This document shows positions 34,856-41,867 of a stretch of DNA of 44,909 nucleotides, piece after piece. The notes under the pieces were generated by a model that had not been told where the DNA came from, did not search any database, and was given only the letters and a program-made list of their open reading frames with translations. Numbering within the stretch: the first letter of the stretch is position 1; the number at the start of each line of letters is the position of its first letter. Made by a program: the position numbers and the translations under genes. This DNA comes from an uncultured Prevotella sp. GTDB lineage: Bacteria > Bacteroidota > Bacteroidia > Bacteroidales > Bacteroidaceae. The DNA lies in the NCBI GenBank assembly GCA_905236815.1, contig CAJOPE010000023.1, positions 1-44,909 on the forward strand. Reading direction: 5' to 3'.

Positions 34856-34915
34856 CGAATTATCCCATTTTTTAAGGCGATCCCGTTTTATTTTAAACGA
34901 TGCCATTTTTATAGG
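34856..34915. repeat. three imperfect AT-rich direct repeats
   Basis: Units starting at about 34856, 34878 and 34898 each read CGA, then a TCCCATTTTT-like core (variants CCCGTTTT and GCCATTTTT), then TAAGG/TAAA/TAGG. The period is about 20 bases. Confidence 0.5.
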
Positions 34916-35089
34916 ATAGCTACAGAAAAAATGCAATATTTGGAGTTTTTGCTTCCTTTTATCTACATAAATATGGCATAATGAATATATAAAAGTGGGA
35001 TAATTCTCAAAATCCTCCTATGAGGGCTTTTTGTAACTAGTTGAGTATCAGTCCACTGTAAACCGCTATATTTTAGATGGTTAAACCGT

Positions 35090-35142
35090 CTGTTTAGAGG
35101 AGCTAAACAGCCCATTTAGCACTTCAAAACAGGCCATTTAGC
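35090..35142. repeat. palindrome and direct repeats of TTTAGC/GCTAAA type
   Basis: CTGTTTAG (35090-35097) and CTAAACAG (35103-35110) form a perfect 8-bp palindrome with a 5-base centre. It overlaps a 15-base direct repeat, AACAGCCCATTTAGC (35106-35120) and AACAGGCCATTTAGC (35128-35142), with a 22-base period and one difference. Confidence 0.65.
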
Positions 35143-35146
35143 TATC

Positions 35147-35285
35147 CCAAATTAAATCTCAAATCTCAATTTATGGGATTTTTGAGATTTCATGCTATAT
35201 ATTAATAGTAATTATTACACTTAATATTCTATTATACCCCCAAAATCCTAAAAATGAAATTGAGATTTGAGATTATACCAAATTA
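35147..35285. mobile_element. MITE-like unit: 18-bp inverted repeats inside 8-bp direct repeats
   Basis: AATCTCAAATCTCAATTT (35155-35172) and its exact inverse (35257-35274) enclose 84 AT-rich bases. CCAAATTA occurs directly before the left arm (35147-35154) and again three bases after the right arm (35278-35285), like a target-site duplication. No coding sequence is inside. The three extra bases on the right make the boundary imperfect. Confidence 0.5.
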
Positions 35286-35393
35286 TCGAGTGATAGCTTC
35301 GATACTTTGCAAGCCAATATGAACAATACAGGCTGAAGATTGCAGCGCTTTGCAATAATGATAATAGTTTGAAATGAAAAATACTAGATCATT

Positions 35394-35439
35394 ATGGATA
35401 TAGAGTCTGTCCCAGAATTAGGGTAACCCCGATATCCAT
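35394..35439. repeat. 8-bp inverted repeat upstream of recR
   Basis: ATGGATAT (35394-35401) and ATATCCAT (35432-35439) are exact inverse copies around a 30-base centre containing TCTGTCCCAGAATT. It lies about 50 bases before the recR -7 element. Confidence 0.45.
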
Positions 35440-35488
35440 CCATTTGCAAAACAATGAGTGTTTATTTTTCTATTTCCAGAATTATTTG

Positions 35489-35496
35489 TAACTTTG
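35489..35496 (+). promoter_or_regulatory. recR -7 element, near-leaderless
   Basis: TAACTTTG at 35489-35496 ends six bases before the recR ATG at 35503, exactly as at mazG. No TTG at the -33 position is clear. Confidence 0.55.
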
Positions 35497-35502
35497 CAGT
35501 CT

Positions 35503-36114
35503 ATGGAACAGCAATATCCTTCACAACTGCTCGAGAAGGCAGTAGCGGAATTCTCGAAATTGCCAGGAATCGGGCGAAAAACTGCCCTTCGTCTGGTGCT
35601 TCATACGCTTCGTCAGTCGAATGAGGAAGTGGATGATTTCACTAATGCCGTTTCTCGTCTGAAGAAGGAAGTGAAGTATTGCAAGGTATGCCACAATATC
35701 AGCGATACCGATATCTGTCCGATATGCTCGGATTCCCGTAGAGATGCTTCAACCGTTTGCGTGGTCGAGAATATACAGGATGTGATGGCCGTAGAGAACA
35801 CCCAGCAGTTTCATGGGCTCTATCATGTGCTGGGCGGTATCATTTCACCGATGGATGGAATTGGTCCTAGCGACATCGAAATCGACTCGTTGGTGCAACG
35901 AGTGGCTGGGGGTGAAATCAAGGAAATCATCCTAGCCTTGAGCTCGACCATGGAGGGAGATACCACCAACTTCTTTATCTCCCGCAAGCTGGCCGATTAT
36001 GATGTGAAGCTAAGCGTCATCGCGAGAGGAATCTCGGTGGGCGACGAACTAGAATATACCGACGAGGTGACCTTGGGAAGATCAATTCTCAATCGTACAC
36101 CTTTTGCTAAATAA
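35503..36114 (+). CDS. recR: recombination mediator RecR
   Basis: With RecO (and RecF) it loads RecA on gapped DNA. 203 residues, usual length. Helix-hairpin-helix [16 protein letters not shown] (about 19-34). The zinc finger has C60-x2-C63-x8-C72-x2-C75. A Toprim domain begins [13 protein letters not shown], and the C-terminal Walker B-like [22 protein letters not shown] ends it. ATG 35503 matches the family start; the frame extends 15 codons upstream across the -7 element. Two further genes follow closely. Confidence 0.97.
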   Translation: MEQQYPSQLLEKAVAEFSKLPGIGRKTALRLVLHTLRQSNEEVDDFTNAVSRLKKEVKYCKVCHNISDTDICPICSDSRRDASTVCVVENIQDVMAVENTQQFHGLYHVLGGIISPMDGIGPSDIEIDSLVQRVAGGEIKEIILALSSTMEGDTTNFFISRKLADYDVKLSVIARGISVGDELEYTDEVTLGRSILNRTPFAK

Positions 36115-36120
36115 ACGAAA

Positions 36121-36558
36121 ATGAAACTAGAGAAAGACATAAAGTATGTTCAGCGTGTGCTGATGGGCACCTATCTGAGTGATATTGCAATCGCTCTGGC
36201 AATAGTTGCCATTTTTCAATTAGAACTATTGGAAATCACTAATCTGATGACCTATCCGGATATTGTATTCTGGCTTCAGGTATTGATGGAGTTGCTCACT
36301 ATCTGTGTTATCCCGATGGCTCTTCGACTCTTTAAGTTAAAGAAGATCCATAATCAATTGATGAATCAGAAAGCCGAGGCTCTGATGAATTGGGGACTGG
36401 TGAGAATCCATCTCATCGGAATACCAATGCTTATGAACGCCTATCTTTACGAGCAGACTCAATCGCCTGCTTTCGGATACATGGCGATAATTCTCTTTCT
36501 GGCTAATTTCTTTATCACTCCAACACTTGGCAGATGTAAAGAGGAGGTAGCGAAATGA
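36121..36558 (+). CDS. four-helix membrane protein of unknown function
   Basis: 145 residues with four hydrophobic helices (about 15-35, 48-66, 88-106 and 115-133) and a basic loop between helices 2 and 3. No catalytic motif is visible. It starts 6 bases after recR and its stop overlaps the GT2 gene as ATGA, so it is probably translated with the glycosyltransferase. I do not recognise the family with certainty. Confidence 0.82.
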   Translation: MKLEKDIKYVQRVLMGTYLSDIAIALAIVAIFQLELLEITNLMTYPDIVFWLQVLMELLTICVIPMALRLFKLKKIHNQLMNQKAEALMNWGLVRIHLIGIPMLMNAYLYEQTQSPAFGYMAIILFLANFFITPTLGRCKEEVAK

Positions 36559-37598
36559 AACTTGCGATTGTCATCGTTAATTATAATGTGAAGTTCTATC
36601 TGGAACAATGTCTGCTCTCCTTGCGCAAGGCACTTGTAGGGGTGGATGCATCGGTATATGTGGTTGACAATCATTCCAAAGACGGAAGTGTGGAGTATAT
36701 CCGCAGTCGTTTTCCTGAAGTAGAAGTTATTGCCAGCAATCATAATCTGGGCTTTGCCAGAGGCAACAATATCGCTATACGGAAAAGCGAAAGCGAATAT
36801 GTGCTGCTGCTGAATCCCGACACCATTGTGGGCGAGAATACCATCAGCGAATCGCTTAAGTTCATGGATGAACATAAGGATGCAGGAGCGCTGGGAGTGA
36901 GGATGTTACAGGCCGATGGCAATGTGGCGAAAGAGAGTAGGAGAGGCTTGCCCTCGCCTATGACAGCCTTCTATAAGATGACCGGCCTTTGCGCAAAATT
37001 CCCAACCAGCAAACGATTTGGAAAATACTATATGGGCTATCTGCCTTGGGATGAGCCAAACCAGATAGAAATCGTGAGTGGTGCCTATTGTATGCTTCGC
37101 AGGGAGGCATTGAACAAGGTGGGCTTACTCGATGAGGACTTCTTTATGTATGGCGAGGATATCGACTTGAGCTATCGCATTTTGAAGGGCGGCTATCACA
37201 ACTATTATCTGCCAGTTGATATTTTGCACTATAAGGGCGAAAGCACCCATAAGTCGAGCTTCCGCTATGTGCATGTATTCTATGAGGCGATGCTCATATT
37301 CTTCCGCAAGCACTATGGCAATTCGGCGATGTTCCTAACCATCCCAATCAAGATGGCAATCTATGCAAAAGCATTTGTAGCAATGATAGGAATGATAACC
37401 ACTCGACTATCGTGCAATCTGGGATTTGTTCATCGCAGAAAGGAGTTGTCTGAGGAGGATTTCTTGCGTTTCGACAATTCTAAGATGACTTTTCAGGGGA
37501 TGCTGGATGAACTCAGCAGCTCCGATCATTCAAAAAAAATCGCTATCTATTATCCCGAAAGCAAACGGCTCATCACACCAGACGAGATCATCGATTAA
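36555..37598 (+). CDS. GT2 family glycosyltransferase
   Basis: 347 residues. A GT-A fold starts with LAIVIVNYNVKFYLEQCL, then YVVDNHSKDGS, the metal-binding region LLLNPDTIV, and a catalytic-site block VSGAYCMLRREALNKVGLLDEDFFMYGEDIDLSYRI. This is the pattern of rhamnosyltransferase-like GT2 enzymes that build surface glycans. A C-terminal basic amphipathic helix may bind the membrane. It overlaps the upstream membrane-protein gene by four bases. Donor and acceptor are unknown. Confidence 0.93.
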   Translation: MKLAIVIVNYNVKFYLEQCLLSLRKALVGVDASVYVVDNHSKDGSVEYIRSRFPEVEVIASNHNLGFARGNNIAIRKSESEYVLLLNPDTIVGENTISESLKFMDEHKDAGALGVRMLQADGNVAKESRRGLPSPMTAFYKMTGLCAKFPTSKRFGKYYMGYLPWDEPNQIEIVSGAYCMLRREALNKVGLLDEDFFMYGEDIDLSYRILKGGYHNYYLPVDILHYKGESTHKSSFRYVHVFYEAMLIFFRKHYGNSAMFLTIPIKMAIYAKAFVAMIGMITTRLSCNLGFVHRRKELSEEDFLRFDNSKMTFQGMLDELSSSDHSKKIAIYYPESKRLITPDEIID

Positions 37599-37614
37599 TA
37601 TTTCATTTGAATTC

Positions 37615-37645
37615 TTGGCTATTCCAAAAGTTATTGCTACCTTTG
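37615..37645 (+). promoter_or_regulatory. promoter of the ATP-grasp-like gene
   Basis: TTG at 37615-37617 and TACCTTTG at 37638-37645 with a 20-base spacer. The ATG at 37679 is 33 bases downstream of the -7 element. Confidence 0.65.
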
Positions 37646-37678
37646 TAAGTAATAGCAAAAAAGAATAAGACCTGAAAG

Positions 37679-38734
37679 ATGAAGTTACATATATTCAATC
37701 CCGAACACGATATAGCATTGGCCTCAAACATGGAACAGTTTACCGCTCCACACGCAGGGCGCCAGCTAAGGAGCGACCTCGGATTTATTCCTGCCCTTTG
37801 GGCAGAAGAGGGCGATTTCGTGTTGGTTGACGACATCGATCAGGCAGAAGACAAGCTCCGCCATCTCTCGAAATACCGCAAGCAGCAGGTGAATGTCGAA
37901 TTCATTACCAAGGCGCAACTCCGCTATCAGCAGGAGAATAACGCCGAATTTGATGTTATCAATTCTACCTTTATGCCTTGGGGATGGGATAGGGCCATCG
38001 CCCATCAGCTGGGTATTCTGAAGTCAAATTTCTACATCCTTCATCTGGATGAGATTCGCCGAATTTCCTCCCGTCAGTGGGCGGCAGAGCATCTGCAGCA
38101 CGATGTGGATTATGTTGAGGATGTGAATGTGCTGATGGCGAAGGTGGCCGAACGAAGAAGATGTGTACTGAAATCGCCTTGGAGCAGTAGTGGAAGGGGG
38201 GTGAAATTCATCGACCTCGACAACCAGCCGCTGGATGAACGATGGGCGGCAAGCATCATCAAGAAGCAAGGTGGAGTGATGCTCGAACCTTATTATAAAA
38301 AGGTGAAGGATTTCGGAATGGAGTTTATTGCCAAATCCGATGGAACAATCGAGTATCTTGGCTTGAGCCTCTTCCACACCGTGAAGGGGGCTTATTCGGG
38401 CAATGTACTCGCCAATGAGGAAATGAAGGAGAGTATGCTCTCCAACTATATAGTACTTGAGGAGGTTGAGGCGATGAGGAAACGCATCCTGCAAGTGATG
38501 GAGCCAGCCTTGAAGGGCATCTATCAAGGACCTTTTGGAGTTGACCTTATGGTAGTGGACAATCATCTGGAGATTGCTGAACTAAATCTAAGAAGAACGA
38601 TGGGACATGTTGCTCTCTCGATCAGTCCAGAAGCCTCAAGTCCTGTAAGTGTAATGCATGTAGAATACGATGGAAGTCGCTATCATCTAAGAGTGAATCA
38701 GACCCTGGTGAATGCAGAGAGTCTAGAGATATAA
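37679..38734 (+). CDS. ATP-grasp-like protein of unknown substrate
   Basis: 351 residues, cytoplasmic. It starts KLHIFNPEHDIALASN, unlike any substrate domain I can name. From about residue 160 it has ATP-grasp features: VLKSPWSSSGRGV (K165 and a Ser/Gly-rich loop for ATP phosphates), GVMLEPYYKKVKDFGMEF (hinge and strand) and EIAELNLRRTMGH near residue 305 (acidic and Asn metal ligands). Such enzymes join a carboxylate to an amine through an acyl phosphate. It has its own promoter; the nearest downstream gene is a GH43 enzyme. Substrate unknown. Confidence 0.78.
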   Translation: MKLHIFNPEHDIALASNMEQFTAPHAGRQLRSDLGFIPALWAEEGDFVLVDDIDQAEDKLRHLSKYRKQQVNVEFITKAQLRYQQENNAEFDVINSTFMPWGWDRAIAHQLGILKSNFYILHLDEIRRISSRQWAAEHLQHDVDYVEDVNVLMAKVAERRRCVLKSPWSSSGRGVKFIDLDNQPLDERWAASIIKKQGGVMLEPYYKKVKDFGMEFIAKSDGTIEYLGLSLFHTVKGAYSGNVLANEEMKESMLSNYIVLEEVEAMRKRILQVMEPALKGIYQGPFGVDLMVVDNHLEIAELNLRRTMGHVALSISPEASSPVSVMHVEYDGSRYHLRVNQTLVNAESLEI

Positions 38735-38754
38735 AAAACAAACCTAAACAAATT

Positions 38755-40392
38755 ATGAGACTTAGAAACTTATTAATCTACAGTGCAATGGCACTAGCTT
38801 CGCCGGCGATGGCCCAATACCATTCGCAGGTGTGGAACCCCGATAATGGGGATGGTACTTATACCAATCCGGTGATCAATGCCGACTATAGCGACCCAGA
38901 TGTCTGCGTGGTTGGTGATGACTATTATCTCACGGCTAGTTCCTTTAATTGCATCCCAGGATTACCAATCCTTCATTCCAAGGATCTTGTGAACTGGGAA
39001 ATCATCGGCCATGCTCTGAGGGAGTTGAAACCTGATTCTGTGTTTAATAAGCCAAGTCATGGTAATGGTGTCTGGGCACCTAGCATCCGCTATCACAATG
39101 GTGAGTTCTACATCTACTGGGGTGATCCTGATTATGGAGTTTTCATGGTGAAGACCAAAGACCCTGCTGGAAGATGGGAAGAGCCTGTATGTGTAATTCC
39201 TGGAGCGGGTATGATCGATACAACTCCGCTATGGGATGAAGATGGTCGATGCTATCTGGTAAATGGTTGGGCAAATAGTCGAAGTAAATTCGCCAGCGTT
39301 CTGACTGTTAGAGAGTTAAATGCTGAAGGAACTAAGGCTATTAGCGATCCTGTTATCGTTTTTGATGGCAATGGAACAGAGAACCGCACCTGCGAAGGAC
39401 CAAAGTTCTATAAGCGTGATGGCTGGTATTGGATTATGTTCCCTGCCGGTGGAGTTCAAGAAGGATTTCAGATGGCGATGCGAAGTAAGTCGCCTTATGG
39501 ACCTTATGAATCGATGAAGGTGATGGCGCAGGGAAAGAGCAACATCAATGGTCCTCATCAAGGTGGATGGGTACATACTAAATATGGTGAGGATTGGTTT
39601 CTGCATTTCCAAGAAAGAGGTGCCTATGGCCGAGTTGTACATTTGCAGCCGGTAACTTGGAAAGACAACTGGCCTGTAATGGGCATTGTTCCAAAGAAAG
39701 GCTATTGTGGAACGCCTTACGATCAATATCGAATGCCAAAATCCGACTCTAAAGTGAAGGTGAATCCGATAGAGAGTGATGAGTTTAATGCTCCAAACCT
39801 CGGCTTGCAATGGCAATGGCATGCCAACTATCAGCAGACATTTGGTATGCCAACATCGATGGGTGTTTTCCGACTCTATACGCATAAGAGTGATGAGAAT
39901 ATCTATCACACGCCAAATCTGCTTCTACAGAAGACTCCTGCTGATAATTTCACAGCAACCACCAAGTTCAAACTTGTGTCAAAGGCGGAGAATCAGATGG
40001 GTGGAATCATAATGATGGGTATGCACTATTCTGCTTTGGTGGTAAAGCGAGTAGGTAATAAGTTCCAACTTCAGCAGATTGTCTGCAATAATGCCGACAA
40101 GGGAAAGTCGGAAGAGGTGAAGGTGCTAGCCACCTTCGACAAGACAGGCGAGGATAAGGTGGACTATCAGCATGCTATACATGAGGAAATCTACATGCGA
40201 ATGATTGTGGGCAATGGTAAAGTTAAGTTTGCTTATAGTCACGATGGAAAGAAATATAAAGAGGTTGGCGAGGAATTCACTATGCACGAAGGCAAGTGGA
40301 TTGGCGCCAAAGTGGGATTTGTCGCAAAAGAACCAGCTGGAAAGAATAATCGTGGATGGCTGGATATCGACTGGTTCCGTATAACTAAATAA
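38755..40392 (+). CDS. exported GH43 glycosidase (xylosidase/arabinofuranosidase type)
   Basis: 545 residues. A Sec signal peptide (about 1-20, cut after AMA) precedes a five-bladed beta-propeller. Catalytic residues fit GH43: base Asp47 in DYSDPDV, pKa-modulating Asp155 in GMIDTTP and acid Glu214 in CEGPKF. A C-terminal beta-sandwich from about residue 340 (SDEFNAPNLGLQWQW... to DIDWFRI) resembles the accessory domain of the GH43_12 group. It probably trims xylose or arabinose side chains from plant polysaccharide in the periplasm. There is no SusC/SusD pair nearby, so it lies outside a typical utilisation locus. Confidence 0.92.
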   Translation: MRLRNLLIYSAMALASPAMAQYHSQVWNPDNGDGTYTNPVINADYSDPDVCVVGDDYYLTASSFNCIPGLPILHSKDLVNWEIIGHALRELKPDSVFNKPSHGNGVWAPSIRYHNGEFYIYWGDPDYGVFMVKTKDPAGRWEEPVCVIPGAGMIDTTPLWDEDGRCYLVNGWANSRSKFASVLTVRELNAEGTKAISDPVIVFDGNGTENRTCEGPKFYKRDGWYWIMFPAGGVQEGFQMAMRSKSPYGPYESMKVMAQGKSNINGPHQGGWVHTKYGEDWFLHFQERGAYGRVVHLQPVTWKDNWPVMGIVPKKGYCGTPYDQYRMPKSDSKVKVNPIESDEFNAPNLGLQWQWHANYQQTFGMPTSMGVFRLYTHKSDENIYHTPNLLLQKTPADNFTATTKFKLVSKAENQMGGIIMMGMHYSALVVKRVGNKFQLQQIVCNNADKGKSEEVKVLATFDKTGEDKVDYQHAIHEEIYMRMIVGNGKVKFAYSHDGKKYKEVGEEFTMHEGKWIGAKVGFVAKEPAGKNNRGWLDIDWFRITK

Positions 40393-40402
40393 TCTTTTGC
40401 TT

Positions 40403-40771
40403 ATGGTAGTTTTAATAGGAATCTTAAGTTGTTTGGCTGGAGTCGGAATAGGAGTTCTGATCTACTGGCTGATAACCCGTAAGGAACAGGGTGATCCTGT
40501 TATCCGAAAGATGTATTATGACGATGGAGGTTTGAAAGCCTCTTGTATGTATATCGGCGGATTGAAGAGTGGGGTGGAGAATCTCTACTACCCATCTGGT
40601 CAGCTAAATGCCACCCGCAACTGGAACGAGGGAGTACTCGATGGCGACTTTGTGGTAAACTATCCCGAAGGACAGTGCTATATCACAGGAACTTATCAGA
40701 ATGGTGAGCTTCAGGGAAGCTATATCGTTTATGATCTCGACGGAAACATTAAGGAAAGAAAGGATTACTAA
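40403..40771 (+). CDS. membrane-anchored YwqK-like (MORN_2 repeat) protein
   Basis: 122 residues. One N-terminal membrane helix (about 3-25) is followed by four repeats of the type YYxxGxLxxxxxYxxGxxxGxxxxYYxxG (MYYDDGGLKAS, LYYPSGQLNAT, VNYPEGQCYIT, VYDLDGNIKER). This is the MORN_2/YwqK pattern. ATG 40403 is preferred over an in-frame TTG two codons upstream. It lies 10 bases after the GH43 stop; function unknown. Confidence 0.75.
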   Translation: MVVLIGILSCLAGVGIGVLIYWLITRKEQGDPVIRKMYYDDGGLKASCMYIGGLKSGVENLYYPSGQLNATRNWNEGVLDGDFVVNYPEGQCYITGTYQNGELQGSYIVYDLDGNIKERKDY

Positions 40772-40772
40772 T

Positions 40773-41045
40773 ATGGAACTGCATAGTATAGGAAAAGGGA
40801 TCGTCGAGGGACTAAAGAAGGTGTCTGGCGTTCAGGCCTGGGAAAACCGAAAGGCAGCCAAGGCAGCCGAGAAAGAGGCTGAGATTATGCGTAGCAATCG
40901 GGTGCTGGAACTGAAAAGTGAGCTCGACAAGCAACTGAAATATTTGGAACCTCTGGAGAATTGCTTCAATTCAGACGACCCATATTGTGTGGAAACACTC
41001 CGCAAGACGGTGAAGTTGGCAAAAGAACTAGTGGAGAATCTATAG
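40773..41045 (+). CDS. small helical protein of unknown function
   Basis: 90 residues, no signal peptide. Almost entirely helical and charged (ENRKAAKAAEKEAEIMRSNRVLELKSELDKQLKYL), with one Cys pair region (NCFNSDDPYC). ATG 40773 follows the stop of the previous gene after one base, so the two are probably co-translated. Not recognised. Confidence 0.7.
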   Translation: MELHSIGKGIVEGLKKVSGVQAWENRKAAKAAEKEAEIMRSNRVLELKSELDKQLKYLEPLENCFNSDDPYCVETLRKTVKLAKELVENL

Positions 41046-41064
41046 GATATTCCAAAAAAATATG

Positions 41065-41098
41065 TACCTTTGCATGCAAATTAAGCTATGCAAAGGTA
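41065..41098 (+). promoter_or_regulatory. truA -7 element inside an 11-bp perfect inverted repeat reaching the start codon
   Basis: TACCTTTG (41065-41072) is a -7 match. TACCTTTGCAT (41065-41075) is the exact inverse of ATGCAAAGGTA (41088-41098), which begins with the truA ATG. The 12-base centre also holds part of a second perfect palindrome, TTTGCATGCAAA (41069-41080). It could act as an operator. On read-through RNA it could fold and hide the start codon. Confidence 0.6.
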
Positions 41099-41828
41099 TT
41101 TTATTATATTCAGTTATGATGGCACTGCCTATCATGGATGGCAGATTCAGCCAAATGGAAACTCTGTGCAGGAGGAACTTCAACGTGCTTTGTCGACATT
41201 GCTTCGAGGTGCAATAGAAGTAGTGGGGGCAGGAAGAACCGATGCAGGAGTTCATGCTAGAGTAATGGCTGCACATTTCGAACTGGATAAGGTGCTGGAT
41301 GCTGAGGCTTGCACCCAGTTGGTGTATCGCCTGAACCGCATTCTGCCAAGGGATATCTCTGCTCAGAAGGTATATCCAGTAGCCGAGGATATGCACGCCC
41401 GTTTCTCGGCTAAGTGGCGCACCTATCATTATTATATCCATACCCGCAAGGATCCTTTCTTGCGCCACTATTCCCTGGAAACGCATTACGACCTCGATTT
41501 CGAGTTAATGAACCTGGGGGCGGAAATTATCACGAAGCATACGGATTTTGCTGCTTTCTGCAAGGCAGGTGCCGACAATAAAACAACACTTTGTAAGGTG
41601 CGTGAGTGCAAGTGGGTGAAAACCTCCGATCATAGTTGGTATCTCACCATTACCGCCAACCGTTTCCTTCGCAATATGGTAAGGGCAGTAGTGGGAACAT
41701 TATTCCTACTAGGGCGACATAAAATAACGATCGAAGAATTTGAGAATATACTGAATAAGGGAAATCGCAGTGATGCTGGTGAAAGTATGCCGGGAAATGC
41801 GTTATTTCTGGAAGCAGTTGATTATTAG
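41088..41828 (+). CDS. truA: tRNA pseudouridine(38-40) synthase
   Basis: Converts uridines 38-40 of the tRNA anticodon arm to pseudouridine. 246 residues, usual length. YDGTAYHGWQIQPN at the start, the catalytic Asp52 in GAGRTDAGVHA, then RFSAKWRTYHYYI and the C-terminal FLRNMVRAVVGTL. The start codon lies in the inverted repeat described separately. The small helical protein gene ends 42 bases upstream. Confidence 0.96.
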   Translation: MQRYFIIFSYDGTAYHGWQIQPNGNSVQEELQRALSTLLRGAIEVVGAGRTDAGVHARVMAAHFELDKVLDAEACTQLVYRLNRILPRDISAQKVYPVAEDMHARFSAKWRTYHYYIHTRKDPFLRHYSLETHYDLDFELMNLGAEIITKHTDFAAFCKAGADNKTTLCKVRECKWVKTSDHSWYLTITANRFLRNMVRAVVGTLFLLGRHKITIEEFENILNKGNRSDAGESMPGNALFLEAVDY

Positions 41829-41833
41829 AACAT

Positions 41834-41849
41834 CCTTCCTTTGGGAAGG
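41834..41849. repeat. small G/C hairpin between truA and the transporter gene
   Basis: CCTTCC (41834-41839), TTTG, GGAAGG (41844-41849). A perfect 6-bp stem, without a T run. Confidence 0.5.
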
Positions 41850-41867
41850 CTTGGTTAGGTTATTAAT

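Larger units (their letters stand above)
34712..35457. other. 746-bp intergenic region without a gene, rich in repeats
   Basis: No frame longer than about 25 codons was supported on reading. The stretch is AT-rich and holds several inverted and direct repeats, listed separately. In addition GAATTATCCCA (34857-34867) recurs inverted as TGGGATAATTC at 34996-35006. No RNA gene was recognised. Confidence 0.7.

Noticed and set aside
34904..35350. Short frames of 16-22 codons in the cstA-recR gap
   Set aside because: No ribosome site, no promoter at the right place and no plausible peptide character; they fall inside repeats.
35402..35425. GAGTCTGTCCCAGAATT, similar in look to insertion-sequence terminal repeats
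   Set aside because: Only one short copy, no transposase remnant and no matching second end in the window; kept only as part of the inverted repeat at 35394.
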